The translations under genes and the position numbers were made by a program. 64,000 bases of DNA from Pristionchus mayeri. Taxonomy: Eukaryota; Nematoda; Chromadorea; Rhabditida; Neodiplogasteridae. The notes under the pieces were generated by a model, which saw only the letters and a program-made list of their open reading frames with translations, was not told where the DNA came from and searched no databases. Numbering within the stretch: position 1 is the first letter of the stretch; every line of letters starts with the position of its first letter. The DNA lies in the NCBI GenBank assembly GCA_036245805.1, contig BTRK01000006.1:13858365-13922364 (forward strand). Reading direction: 5' to 3'. Below, piece by piece: positions 31,360 to 43,825 of this stretch.

Positions 31360-33150
31360 ATGGCCGCCAACGGGTATTGCGATGCGAATTGCCTAAAATA
31401 CGGCACCATATTTGACTATTTCTTCGCTGGCGAACTTCTGGTTTTAAACTGTATCATATTTCGAAAATGATAATAATTCCTCAGATCGTCCTCATTGCCT
31501 CATTTTTCCTTAGTGTCTTTCCCGTTGTCATCCTTCGCACGCGAGCGATCAGCGCTCATTTCCGGTATGTTTTCATAATTTTAATTTATTGTTGGTCATC
31601 GTTGAATCATCAATCAACAGTTATCTTCAGGTTTCTTCTTCTACAGCTCTGGTGGGCGCACTTCATGATAGTTGCCGGACATTGGATCTGGCTAATCATG
31701 CGATGGGCGCATGAGGATTGGACGGGGTGTTGTGTACCCTGGCCTGGTGAGCTTTTCCGAATGATCAGATGTGTTGCAATGAATCCGGTCAATGCTTCAA
31801 TTTTTTAAACAAAACTGATGTAGAAATGCAAGGATTTCGCATGACTCATGATATTGGATTCTACCTCACTACGCCCGCAATGTTTCTGCTGGTAATACAA
31901 CTTGTCTCATTTTGATTAGTCATACCTTGGTTCGTTCATCAGGAAAAACCGGTTAGCATAGATGGAATTTATAGCTTCTTCTCACATGAGACGCATTGAA
32001 CTCCTGATTAGCACAACCGAACACCTGACTAAAAGGCACTGTGCAAATATGAATGTTATTTTCAGATCTTTGATCGCTTTCTTTTCACACTGTTCTACCA
32101 AACGGCGCAGCAAAGGCATACCTACTTTCGAAGAGTTATGAGCATTACGGTGCCTCTGGGAGTGAGTTTAATACCTATATTATGAATTTATTTGACAGTG
32201 AATTTCAATTATCGATAATGTCTCCCTGTTTCAGATTGGTATCGCATGCTTCGGCTCATTCAAGGCAAACTTTGGTTGGTGGATTCTCAAATTTCTCAAA
32301 TATTTTATTTTGTGATATCAGACTGAAATTAAATCAAAATATGGCCATAGCCTATGATTTTAGATTTCGCGGTCGCCGAAGCATGTATTATCGCTCACAC
32401 TTGCGATGCTATTTCGTGCGTGGTTTGTTATGATTTCCGAATGCAAAAAAAGTTGAATATTTGTAGTTCTGCGCCATAACCTACTTTCGAAGCAGAAGAA
32501 AGTATCGGGAATCATTCACTCGTGTAACTCTAGACACGCGATTTCTAGTAAGTTTATTCAAAAATTCCAGTCCTGTTGTGTACCAGAGTGGACATTGGTT
32601 ACCGCATGCTAACAAATGACTAGTTTTTCTATGTTTACGGTATTGGACACATCAATACTGTATCATTTTTACTAGTATACTTTCGTGTATTTCAGTTATT
32701 CGAATCACAAGAACTCACTTTCGCACTTCTTCCTGTTTGTATTATGGATGTGATTCTGAAGAACGTCTCACTCATTACCATTTGGATCTACGCGATCTAC
32801 AGAAACAAATTCTTCCACTTTTCCTACACTTTGCTTGCATTCTATTCGGTTAGTACACAACATCAGAACACTCATAGATTGCTTAGATCAACACAATCTA
32901 TGTATTCCTCGGCCAAGGATCCCTCATATACTCACATCGAATTCTGCGGAAAAGATTCAAGGTTTGCAAACATAATGAAATTCTCGTAATTTTTAGAATT
33001 CAAATTCAGGAAATATTCGGATGCAAAACGGAAGAGCGAAAAGTACCTTCAGAAAAGGAGCAGGTTTGTGCGATGTTTGTTTACGGCTAATTACTTTCTG
33101 TTTAGTTGGCAACTTATTTCGAGATGATGGACAAACAGTGGAAATTATAA
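31360..33150 (+). CDS. 7TM chemoreceptor-like gene C, intact (about 315 aa)
   Basis: The cleanest member of the array: 12 exons join without a break from MAANGYCDANCLKYGTIFDY to ATYFEMMDKQWKL, TAA 33150. Hydrophobic segments in order: TM1 VLIASFFLSVFPVVIL; TM2 FLLLQLWWAHFMIVAGHW; TM3 HDIGFYLTTPAMFLL followed by the E/DRY-like IFDRFLFTLF; TM4 VPLGIGIACFGSF; TM5 EACIIAHTCDAISCV; TM6 LTFALLPVCIMDVIL; TM7 INTIYVFLGQGSLIYSHR. The pair of loop Cys (CCVPW) and a basic C-terminal tail (FGCKTEERK) also occur. The DRFxxT motif after TM3 and TLDTRFxxxES before TM6 resemble the ERxxAT and RYQxxEN motifs of the nematode Sra superfamily (Sra/Srab/Srb/Sre). Assignment to a chemosensory GPCR of that group is inference; the subfamily is not settled. 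Confidence 0.8.
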
Positions 33151-33978
33151 AAATGCATTATTCATCTTTGGAAAATGTGTTGACGAGACATAAATATATT
33201 TTCATTGCTAATACAGTTAGATTTATGTTGAATGCAACTAACACCATTTGTTCATAACACGTTCATGTCTTGCTCTGATTTTCTGTCTAGAAAACATTTT
33301 CGCGACAAGCATTCATTATCAGTGCTTTCGATAACAATTTTGGATGTGGCCAAAAATCGTACTACCTTTTCGCACCACCTACATCAATTACACACACCAC
33401 GTACTTCTTAATTGTCGCCCGAGATGTGAAATTACAAAGAGCGAATCCCCAATTTTGTCACGTGCTCTCTTCTTTTCAGCCTACACTGCACCACCGTTAG
33501 AAAGCAACGAAACTTAAGTGTATACGATAATGCATCTGATGATCACCCTTGTCTATATTGCTAGCAGACAAACTCTAAATCGATCTTTTTACGAAATATC
33601 TATTATTGTGATTATCAAGTCATTGATCGTCGACCATTTATCTCGATTCTTAGATGAGGCGTGATTAGTTCCTTTTGAAATTAGCCTTCTATTGATCATT
33701 ATCTCTAAAAACTTGTCCTCTTTTCAACACTTTCCAACGCAAAGTCAGCACCCACATCCGATACATTTCCGCACATTTCCCATCCAGAAGCGTTCAATTT
33801 AGCCACCTTCTAGATCGTTTACATACAACTGAGAACGCACCGTGTCCTTGCATCAAAGGCGGCGTTGCAGTGGTGACGCATTTTCTAAGGATCAAAGTTG
33901 TGAACACCTCCCCTCCGATTCCTGCCTGGGTCTTCCGGTAATTTAAAATAATTTAGTTTTCGTATTTTTTTTTCAGAA
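33151..33978. other. Intergenic region between receptors C and D
   Basis: No exon recognised in about 830 bp. A TTTTCAG acceptor directly precedes the ATG of gene D (possible trans-splice site). Confidence 0.4.
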
Positions 33979-35730
33979 ATGTGCAACCCTCTGATTGTGA
34001 ATGGTATTTGCATGCAACCCCCGTATGAGACATGTCCGATACATCTCGATACCATCTTCGACTATTTCTACATCTTCGAAATTCTGGTCTGCCAATTGTC
34101 TTGAATTGCCTTGATGCAAGATGCAGATTGTAATCCTTTCGCTATGTAGCATCGTAATATTTCCAGTTATCATTCTGCGAACGAGAGCGATAAGTGTTCA
34201 CTTCAGGTAAATTTGTATTTCATCGCATATTTTGAATGCGTACTCAATTCCGCAGGTTTCTACTTTTGCTGTTGTGGTTCGCACACTTCCTTCTAATCGT
34301 ATCTCATGTGATCTCCATAACCTTGCGATGGGTACATCAGGACTTCATAATGTGCTGCTTGCCTTGGAACCGTTCGTGTTTTCATTAATATCTTTCATTG
34401 TTATTGTGCTAATTTGTTCATAATCAATATAACCAATACCTGCAAACCATTTCAGAATTCCAATTCTTTCGGCTCATCCATGATGTCGGCTTTTTCCTTA
34501 CAAGTCCCATCATGTTTTTGTTGGTACGAATATTATTTCGATATTAATATGAATTCGAATAACGTGTGCTAAAGACAGCTCTCAATAAGTAGAATTTCAC
34601 TGAAAAGTTTTGAGATAAATTTCCACTTCAGATCTGTGATCGATTTCTGTTCACTCTCTTCTACAAGAGGGTCGAGCGAAGGCAGATGTATTTCAAACGA
34701 GTGACGATTATCACAGTTCCCCTGGGCGTGAGTCAGCTGACTTCAAGGGGTCTTTAAGGGATGAAATAGTGAAAAATTAAAAAAAAACGAATTAAATCTG
34801 GGCAACTATGCCAATCAATATTCCGATCTTCTTCCAGATTGCAATTGCGTGCTTCGCTACATACGAGGCTGATTTAAGTGAGCATTTTGCTTTCGGGAAT
34901 TTTCTACGATTGAGCGTTTCATTGTTTTTCTCTGAACGATTTGTTGTTGTTGTATCTTTATCCAAAATCTGGCTAGTATTTCGTAAATGTTTTTTTCCAG
35001 AAAATGCCGTCGCTCAAGCCTGCCTCGTAATGCATACTTGTGATGCAATCTCATGCGCGGTCAGACAATTTTAGAAATCTGAATAAATATTAATTTGTTC
35101 AGCTCTGCGCAATAACGTATTTTCGTAGTAAGAGAAAGTACCGCGTATCATTTACGCAAGTCACCCTAGATACCCGCTTTCTAGTAAGTTGTATTTTGTA
35201 TATACTAATAATCATGTTGGCCACTGGTCAAACAGTAGTTTCTAATAATGTGAATCTTTTCTTTTATATTTCTGCAATTTCAGTTGTCCGAGTCCCAGGA
35301 TTTGACGTTCGCCCTTCTTCCGGTTTGCATTTTGGATGTCATTCTCAAAAACCTCTCACTAACAACAATCTGGATATATGCAATCCGTCCAGGAATCTTC
35401 TACCACGGATTCATCCGGTTTCCCTATTATACAGTATGTTTATCGGTGAAAAGTTTATAAAATAGATGATTTTCAGATTAATACAATCAACGTTTTCATT
35501 GGAGAGGTATCGCTCATTCGATCTCATCGACTTTTATGGAGGCGATTTAAAGTGAATTTTAATAGAAGCAATTCAAAAATATAGTATCTTAGGAAATTAT
35601 CTGCCGCTCAACACAGGAACGGAAAGTTCGAACTGAGAAGGATCATGTTTGTTGGGAATAGAACCATCTTCTCATTCTACCTTTTCAGTTCGACACTTAC
35701 TTCAAAATGGTAGAAAAACAGTGGAACTGA
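33979..35730 (+). CDS. 7TM chemoreceptor-like gene D, intact
   Basis: Twelve exons in phase from MCNPLIVNGICMQPPYETCP to YFKMVEKQWN, TGA 35730. It belongs to a second subfamily (D, E, F, G): the N-terminus has TCPIHLDTIFDYFYIFEIL in place of the KYGTIFDYFFAGE of A-C, TM2 has LLLIVSHVISITLRW, and TM3 reads DVGFFLTSPIMFLL, then CDRFLFTLFYKRVERRQMYF. Later blocks are NAVAQACLVMHTCDAISCA, YFRSKRKYRVSFTQVTLDTR and ALLPVCILDVILKNLSLTT. Predicted chemosensory receptor as for gene C. No lesion seen. Confidence 0.8.
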
Positions 35731-36549
35731 ACTGAGACTTTTTCGTCACTATTATCTTCGCAAGCCTATAGAATGTTCATTGTTGCATATCCTTTTTTGT
35801 CTTATACTGGATATTCCAAGGGCCTGTACGAGTGATAAATCCGATTATGTCATTGGTGTTCTCAAATAGCATCTTTCTTCCATCAATTATGAAATGTCTG
35901 TAGCACAAATTACATTAAAAAATATGAATTTTCGACAGCTTCAGGCAAGCATTTTGTGTCTACTGCAACTCACACGCACCGCGCATTTGCAAATGTTTCA
36001 CACAGCTGTGGTACAACAACAAAATATTACATCAAAGGTTGCAAAAACTAACTGAGTGCAACTGGGAAGAAGAGCGATTGAAAATTGATACCAACTGCCG
36101 TTCCATCTAATAATAAATTAAGTTTATCATCATTATTTCTTACATCAGGAGAGTGACTCATACAAACATAGGCTCGTGAGATCTACCATTTCTCGTTCAC
36201 TATGTACCAAACAACTTCCCCCCCCCCAACAAACATCAAGAAGCACCATACCTCTCCCTTCATTCAAAAAGTGTCCGTACGATGCAATTACGCGGCGAGA
36301 AACGTACAATTTAGTCACTTGCTGGAATTGCTCTACTGAGAAACTACTATGTCTAGTTTCCCAAGCACGATGTACTCAACCTTTTTACCATCGATTGGGC
36401 TAGATTAGGCTGCTCAACTGACTTGTTTGACATAGGACTTTTTTGATATACATTCAACTTCAAAAAAAGTTGTTAATCACGCTTCATGATGTTATACCGC
36501 TCATTGAAACGCTGTTTTCTTATTATTTATCTCAGAACTTCTCTCAGAC
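35731..36549. other. Intergenic region between receptors D and E
   Basis: No exon recognised. A short poly-C run lies near 36220-36227. Presumably 3' UTR of D and promoter of E. Confidence 0.4.
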
Positions 36550-38826
36550 ATGTACGCCAACCCTCTGATAGAGAACAATACTTGCAAGCATTCTAACAAC
36601 ACATGCCCGATTCATCTCGAAATTCTCTTCAATTACTTCTTCGCTTTTGAAATCCTGGTATGTTCATTTACTCGCATTGCACTGATTATATTCGTCTCTT
36701 AGAAAGTAGTCCTAACAGTAGTCCGCACTAGCGTTGTTGTTTACTACTGTCAAATCGCTTGAAGTGACTGCAACTTTACGATGCCTTCAACCTTTTGCAG
36801 ATCGTTCTTCTTTCATTGTGCAGCATTGCCATTTTTCCAGTAATCATCCTGAGAACGAAAGCTATCAGTTCTCACTTCAGGTATAATTATCTGCAATTTC
36901 GAGATCTAGGTAGTTAGTATGACTTACTTCCGGAATATCCTTAGGGCCGGATAATAGTTTCAAACGTATTTAGGATCTCAGCCTAAGGTCTTCACTTTGA
37001 GAAAATATTCAAGCAACATCTCCAGATTTCTGCTTTTGCTGCTGTGGTCGTCGCACGTTCTACTGATCATATCCCACGTGATTTCCATAACCATGCGATG
37101 GGCCCATCTGGACTTCGCGATGTGCTGCCTACCCCACATTGGTGAGCTTTGAATTACGAAATGTACATGATTTTTCAAAACTTCTAATTATTCTAATTAT
37201 TCGAACCATACGTTTGAGCCTATGCATCATACTTGCCCACGCCGGCGGCGACCCTCATGACGCAATTTGTGTCGTTACGCACTACTCCCCCTCGATTTGA
37301 GCGGAGTAGTGCGAAACAGCGGAAACATCGGGTTATTGTCTGAAAACTCTTCGCCGCCAGTATTGTGCATCTATGATTTGTATTCTTGAGTCTGCCGAGT
37401 TGGTTCAGGGGGTCAATGAATAACTCAAATTTAAGAATTCCAAATATTTCGGTTCATTCATGATGTCGGATTCTTCTTGACAAGTCCAATCATGTTTCTA
37501 TCGGTAAGACATTATTTAGATTTATACAAATATTTAAGGTAGCCTTGAAAACTCAACAGTCGTTAGGGTTATATATATATGGGTATTTGTTGGGTTGTTT
37601 ATAGTGTGATTGGCTAGGGTAATGAAAAACGCAGTAATGGTGTGATCTTAAGATCTGTGATCGATTTCTGTTCACTTTGTTCTACAAGAGGGTCGAGAGA
37701 AGACAAATTTACTTCAAACGATTGACTATGGTTACTGTTCCCCTTGGAGTGAGCAATATTTATTTTATAAAGATAGTATATCTATCTCATATATTACACT
37801 GATTGCACATGCATCACCATCTATCATATGTTTAATGTATAACCGTCCTATAAAAGTTGGATGATGTTTGTAATCGAGGTCGGAATGATTACACATTACT
37901 TGTTCAGATTTTGATTGCATGCTACACCACATACGAGGCTGATGTAAGTGAGTGTTTTAGTTTTTACATCATTTCAAAACATAGTGCAGTTGAAAATTGA
38001 CAATGCATCTCAAATTAGTTCAACATCTTGACGACGGTATAGCAATAATCTATCGTTGACAATATTTTTATATCAGAAATTATACAATATCAGTTTCAGA
38101 TATCGTCATAAATGTTAAAAAAATATATTATTTTTTCCAGGAAATGCTCTCGTTCAAGCCTGCCTAGTAATGCATATTTGGGACGCAATTTCGTGCGTGG
38201 TAACTGAATTTTCAGCTTCAACAAATTCAACTATTTGTTTAAGTTGTGCGCCATAGCCTACTTTCGAAGTAGGAACAAGTATCGTGTTTCGTTCACACAT
38301 GTAACACTAGATACTCGTTTTCTTGTGAGTTACCATGTATCATTTATAACCTTAAATTGTATTATTTCAGTTGTCAGAATCTCAGGATTTGACATTTTCC
38401 CTTCTCCCGGTGTCGATTATGGACGTCGTTCTTAAAAATCTTTCACTAGTAACAGTCTGGATTATCGCGATCAACCCGCAAGTATATTATCATGGATTCG
38501 CTCGTTTTGGATACTATGCGGTTAGTTTTGAATATATGGCACATTTCGTAAAATCTATATACACAGATAAATACGATCAATGTTTCAATCGGGGAAGCCT
38601 CGCTAATTCGATCACATCGACTTATGTGGAGACAATTTAAAGTAATTAAAAGTTTTTAAGTTTAAGTTTTACGTTCATTTCAGGAAATGTTCGGCTGCAC
38701 AACACAACGGAAAGTTCGCACAGAAAAGGATCATGTATGCAGGATGTTTGGAAGGAAAATCGTTCAAATCTTTTTTTTCTTCAGTTCGACACTTATTTCC
38801 AAATGGTCGATAAACAGTGGAAGTGA
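36550..38826 (+). CDS. 7TM chemoreceptor-like gene E, intact
   Basis: Closest to gene D. Starts MYANPLIENNTCKHSNNTCP and ends YFQMVDKQWK, TGA 38826. Exons are in phase: LLLLLWSSHVLLIISHVIS (37025), FQIFRFIHDVGFFLTSPIMF (37440), CDRFLFTLFYKRVERRQIYF (37655), NALVQACLVMHIWDAISCV (38142), LCAIAYFRSRNKYRVSFTHV (38243), LTFSLLPVSIMDVVLKNLSL (38385) and INTINVSIGEASLIRSHRLM (38572). HTCDA of the sisters is HIWDA here and LPVCIMD is LPVSIMD, so two TM Cys are lost. The intron at about 37142-37437 carries a copy of the dispersed palindromic repeat. Confidence 0.8.
37225..37425. repeat. Dispersed palindromic repeat, copy 2
   Basis: Related to positions 1-190: a hairpin (CACTACTCCCC paired with GGAGTAGTG, about 37281-37312) followed by GTCTGAAAACTCTTCGCCGC. 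The left border shows GGCGGCGA and the right border TCGCCGCC, which are mutual complements, as in a MITE. Lies in an intron of receptor E. Confidence 0.5.
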
Positions 38827-40227
38827 TCGGATGCTGATGCTCCTTGTCTACGATATTGAAATGCTCACTATGCCATTAACCCTGAATTGTAGAAACACCG
38901 TAAATCACGCGTATATACTACTTATTTATCATTCATTGTCTCGATAAATGACATCGAATCACTTCCACTGTGTGTTCATCATCTCGAAATAAGTATCGAA
39001 CTGAATGGAAAAGAATGGACGATCGTTGAGCGTCGAGCAAACCTGCTCCTTTTCTGAAGGAACTGTCCGCTCTTCACTCTTGAAGCCTAATATTTCCTGA
39101 ATTTTCCTTTTTCGGTCGTTACATAAAATACAACACCTTGAATCGTCTCCACAGCAGTCTATGAGTACGAATAAGCGAAGCTTGCCCAATGAACACATTG
39201 ATTGTGTTGATCTGAATAGGGGAATATATTCTGGAAGTTACTATAACGATGATACTGCGTAGAATCCAAGCAGAGTGTATCCGTGATAATGAATCGTAGG
39301 ATTGAAAGCGTAAATCCAGATTGTGACAAGTGAAAGGTTCTTGAGAATCACATCCATTACGCACACTGGGAGAAGTGCAAAAGTGAGCTCTTGCGACTCG
39401 AACAACTAAAAATTAAAGAAAAGTAACTTAATACGTAGTAGTCAATTTGTTACCTGAAAGCGAGTATCAAGGGTCACATGAGTGAACGAATCACGATACT
39501 TCCTCTTACTACGAAAGTAGGTAATGGCGCAGAACTAAATAAATCCCTGGGTTCAAGGACGAAAAAGTCGTTTACCAAACAGGAAATTGCGTCAGAAGTA
39601 TGTGCGATGAAGCATGACGGCAACTGCGTTTTCTAAAACAATGCTTGACGACTATTATCTCACTATTATCGTATAACACCAAGTCCATTGAAAAAGCAAC
39701 TGACCCACGTTAGCCTTGTATGCACCAAAGAAGGCGATGGAAATCTGGAAATGATGGTGATCACTTGTCGACTATAGAGCCTCTAGTTCTCGCTAGCGCA
39801 GTTCAACTGATTGGGAGCACATGGGTTTCTCCGAACTACATGCAAAAAGAAGGCACAATTGTACTCTAGGCATTAAAAAAACTTATTTGAATTATTTGAT
39901 GCATCACTCGTGAATCGCGAGTAGGCGGCCACGTAGCTTTTGTTACGGAGACATCGTTTTTGTTACCGGCCACGTGACTTTTGTGACCGGCGACGTAATT
40001 TTTTTTAGCCGGCTATATCAAGTTGTGACCGGGCTACTGGACACTTGCGAATGCGCTTTGTGTGTGTAGCCGGCTACGTAGCTTTTGTTACCCGCTACGT
40101 AGCCCCTGTAGCCGGCTACGTCGCCTGTAGCCGACCTGTAGCCGCTGTAGCCGGCGACGTAGCCGGCGGTCGGACTAGTAGTCTGTTGTGGTCGGGGGCA
40201 ATGGAATAGCCCATGTAATGCATTTTG

Positions 40228-41075
40228 AGACGGGTACCAGTCGGTATCACGCTGGTTCCGGGTTGGTTCAAGCATTGCGCTATATTGGTACCAACCTGTG
40301 CCCAGCGTGGTACCCACAAGTGTGGGGTAACTGTGAGACCAGCGAGGTGCTAGTGTGGAAACACCGTGGTACCACGATGGTACCAGCATGGCACACGTGT
40401 GGTACCCATGGTATCACGATGGTAACAACATGGTACCACGATGGTACCATCCTGGTACAAGTGTTGTACCCATGGTGCCACGATGGTTCCAACATGGTAC
40501 CACAATGGTACCAACATGGTACAAGTGTGGTACCCATGGTGCCACGATGGTTCCAACATGGCACCACAATGGTACCAACATGGTACAAGTGTGGTACCCC
40601 CCGTGTTACCTTGTTGGTTCCATCGTGGTGCCATGTTGGTACCATCGCGCCACCATGGGTACCACACTTGTACCATGTTGGTAACCATTGTGGTACCATG
40701 TTGGAACCATCGTGGCACCATGGGTACAACACTTGTACCAGGATGGTACCATCGTGGTACCATGTTGCTACAATCGTTGTACCCATCGTGATACCATCGT
40801 GGTGCCATTTTGGTACCATCGCGGCACCATGGGTACCACACTTGTACCATGTTGGTAACCATTGTGGTACCATGTTGGAACCATCGTGGCACCATGGGTA
40901 CCACACTTGTGCCATGCTGGTACCATTGTGGTACCATGTTGGAACCATCGTGGCACCATGGGTACAACACTTGTACCAGGATGGTACCATCGTGGTATCA
41001 CGATAGATACCAGTGAGGTACTAAACCTGCGTCATGTTGGACCACTGGTACCACGCTGGTTTCGAGCAGGTACCA
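40228..41075. repeat. Palindromic 11-bp-period satellite (GGTACC/CCATGG rich)
   Basis: About 75 units of roughly GTACCANNATG repeat every 11 bp. The array is inverted about a centre near 40610-40650, so the whole block can fold on itself. Units drift (GTGCCACGATG, GTTCCAACATG, GTACAAGTGTG), and higher-order blocks of several units recur. Long ORFs on both strands (VPTWYKCGTHG-type 11-residue repeats) follow from the period and are not genes. Confidence 0.85.
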
Positions 41076-42085
41076 GAATACGTAATATAAATGTGACTTT
41101 ACAGATGTATCAGTTTGTACCACGCAGATAGGTCATTGGTATCGGATGGTCACTGTGCTCAGGGTTTAAACCACCATGTTGGCGTGGCAAAAAGACGGGT
41201 TGAGTTGCCTGAGTACGGTAGTTCTTACATTCATGATAATTTTATTATTATTAAACTTTTAGAAGGCTAGCAAGTAAAGTCTTGCTTATCTATGACACAA
41301 GAGTGCTTATATTTAAGTGAATATTACAAAATGTACCATTAAAGATATTTCAAAATATTCATCTCGAAAATAAGCAGTTCGTGATAAAGCAGTTTGAGTT
41401 TTTTTCTTACAGTACACCTCTCAGTTTTTGAACATCAACTTCGGTGTCTGTGACTTGTACCGTTGTTCCTCTTCGATGTTTTATGCTATTTCGCCCGAAT
41501 CTTTGTTTGATTGATGGAGATGACCTTGTCCGACACGCGTGGGACGGTTTCGACAATATTTTTGTCATATTTGGTCGTGATTTTCATCGAATTTACGAGT
41601 TCTGCTCCTATTTCATGCTTGTGCCAACCTTTTGAATATTTGCAGGCCTCATTTATGGTTAAGACGTCCTTTTCTCTACGTTGGATTTAAGGAGGAATAT
41701 ATAAGAAGAAAAGTGAGTAATATAATCCACCCTTTTTAAACGGGAACATTGGCTTTACGTTGTTTCGAAGCGCAATCTCGCCATCTTTACCAAATGTTAT
41801 GTTGTTTGCAATAATTCGCACTTTTGCAGGTTTATTTTATATCAAGAACGATATTATCTATTGTTATTTAATGGAGGATTGTTTCAAACAGTAAAGTAAG
41901 TATTTAAATATATTATTTTGAAAACGGGAACATGGAAAATATAGTTTGTTGAGCCTAGCTGTGTTTTAGCTCGATATTTTTCCGAATTTAAAACGAAATA
42001 CTGACTCATTTGGCTACACATGAAGTAATATTAATATAAAGTAGTCATTATTAGTTATTATTACTTCCTTAGCATCGTGATTGGC

Positions 42086-42409
42086 GGGGCGGACAATAGC
42101 GAAATGACCAAAAGCACAACTTGATGCCATTCGCAGGGGAGTCACTCTAGTGCTTGGGGGTTGTATACCTATAACCGCTCTACTGCATCACTGATTAGAT
42201 TTTTTTTTGTTTATAAGTTTCACTCGCCACCTATGGTCATGGTCCAAAATTTGTAGCGTGATGGTTCGATGACAATACAGGTTAGACGATCTAAACATGG
42301 TTTGTTGGATGAGTCTACTGATTACAATGAAAGAACCCCCAAGTCGCCGGAATTTTTCTCCTGCGAACTCCGCATCGAAGCGTTTGGTCGTTTCGCTTTT
42401 GTCCGCCCC
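42086..42409. mobile_element. MITE related to the copy at 20912
   Basis: Terminal inverted repeats GGGGCGGACAATAGCGAAAT and GGGGCGGACAAAAGCGAAAC (complement of the right end), sharing the GGGGCGGACAA terminus of the MITE at 20912-21329. About 324 bp, non-coding. The target duplication is not clear. Confidence 0.7.
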
Positions 42410-42974
42410 CTTCCCCGTCGATTTAAGGCTATAAATATACATATTACATGCGATTTTTTTTAAAAGGTGAGATTTCCATTTTTATTAGCTCCGCATTGAC
42501 ACTCATTAGCTCAAGTGTAGTATCCTTTGGCTATGGATTAAAGGTGCTGAGTTGAATATGATTTCCACAGAATATAAAAATTAAATAATGAGGTGTAGTT
42601 TATTCTTAACGGTTAGTACGTATTAATGGTAAATCAATTCCATTTGAGTTGGGATACAATTATGTCAATTTCTTGTTTAGATATTTCGGCGTCGGAGGCC
42701 AGGGAGCGGCCAAATAATATTGATTGCTCTCGTGAGAAGCTGAACCCAATTGATAAAGGACTAGGAGGAGAATCGCGCAGTCGAGGTTAGTATTTACTGA
42801 TCTGAATTGTTTACCGTCATACCTTCTCTTTCTCCCGCTTCTTTTCGAGCTAGTAATATTTTTTTCATACATCAGTGGAAATTGGTTTTAAAATCGCATA
42901 CTTCCTTTTACTGAAAGCCCCCCTAACGTTGCTTACCGTTTAGGTTTTAGTCGCGTTATGCTGGCTATAAGCAC

Positions 42975-43335
42975 TATGGTGGCGAGAATGGCTCAAGGAT
43001 ATCCGTCTTGTTTACCCCCTCTCGCGGCTTATCCTTGAGAGGGGGATTTACAGCCTCCCTCTCGTTGGCTCAAGCCGTTTTACAACCCTGAGCCGTTTTT
43101 GGCGGCTCAAGAGTATCGGCAGTCTCTCCCCTCGTCTCTCCCCCTGGCAGTTCCCCTTCCCTGCTCTCACATCCACACACTCCTGCGTCTCTTCCCCTGA
43201 GCCGTTTGTGAGCCGTCCGAAACGGCTCACAAATGGCTCAAGGCTCATCTATGCCAGCGGGAAGGATATACTCTCCTTTCCTGACCCTTTCGCGCTCTCT
43301 AAAAGACGACCCGTTGAGCCATTTTCGCCACCCTA
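42975..43335. mobile_element. hAT-like MITE, 361 bp, 8-bp target duplication ATAAGCAC
   Basis: Ends TATGGTGGCGAGAATGGCTC and, inverted, TAGGGTGGCGAAAATGGCTC. It is flanked by ATAAGCAC at 42967-42974 and 43336-43343. The interior repeats GAGCCGTTT/GGCTCA units. The 8-bp duplication and TAGGGTGGC terminus match hAT-type elements. No coding capacity. Confidence 0.8.
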
Positions 43336-43595
43336 ATAAGCACACATGTGCGTGAAGCACCGTGTCGATTCCCCTCTGGCACGGCACACGAGAGGGAAAG
43401 GGGGGGCGCTAATAGGAGGGAGGGATAGGGGAGGAGAGAGTCGGACCTTCCATACCAAGGCGCACTCACTTTGGAGTATACCAGTTGTTAAACAGTTTGA
43501 CTGGACGGAACTTAGGCTAAATAGTAGGGGGGGGGGTGACAACTGCACAACGGACAGCTGCACAACAAATCGCCGCTCGCTTGCGGTTCGACGCA

Positions 43596-43825
43596 GCGAT
43601 TGGGGAGTTGCTTAATTGTTACCTGTATGTGCTCCCCTACATTTGCCTATATAAATCTTGTTACCAGGCGTTCATGAGTTTCACTGCAAATCAGCGTATA
43701 GGGGGTCATGGAATGTGCATTTCCATGATACGTTGAAACTCATGATCGCCTTGTAACAAGATTTATATAGGCAAATTTAGGTGAGAACATACAGGTAACA
43801 ATGAAGCAACTCCCCAATCGCTACC
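43596..43825. repeat. Small fold-back
   Basis: Arms starting AGCGATTGGGGAGTTGC and ending GCAACTCCCCAATCGCT, with the shared block GCCTATATAAATCTTGTTAC and its complement. About 230 bp, directly preceded by a poly-G run at about 43526-43537. Confidence 0.75.

Noticed and set aside
40188..41006. ORFs of 272 and 236 codons on opposite strands
   Set aside because: Both are translations of the 11-bp palindromic satellite; 11-residue repeats arise from the DNA period.
43346..43736. Overlapping ORFs on both strands
   Set aside because: They span a MITE edge, a poly-G run and a fold-back; no domain.
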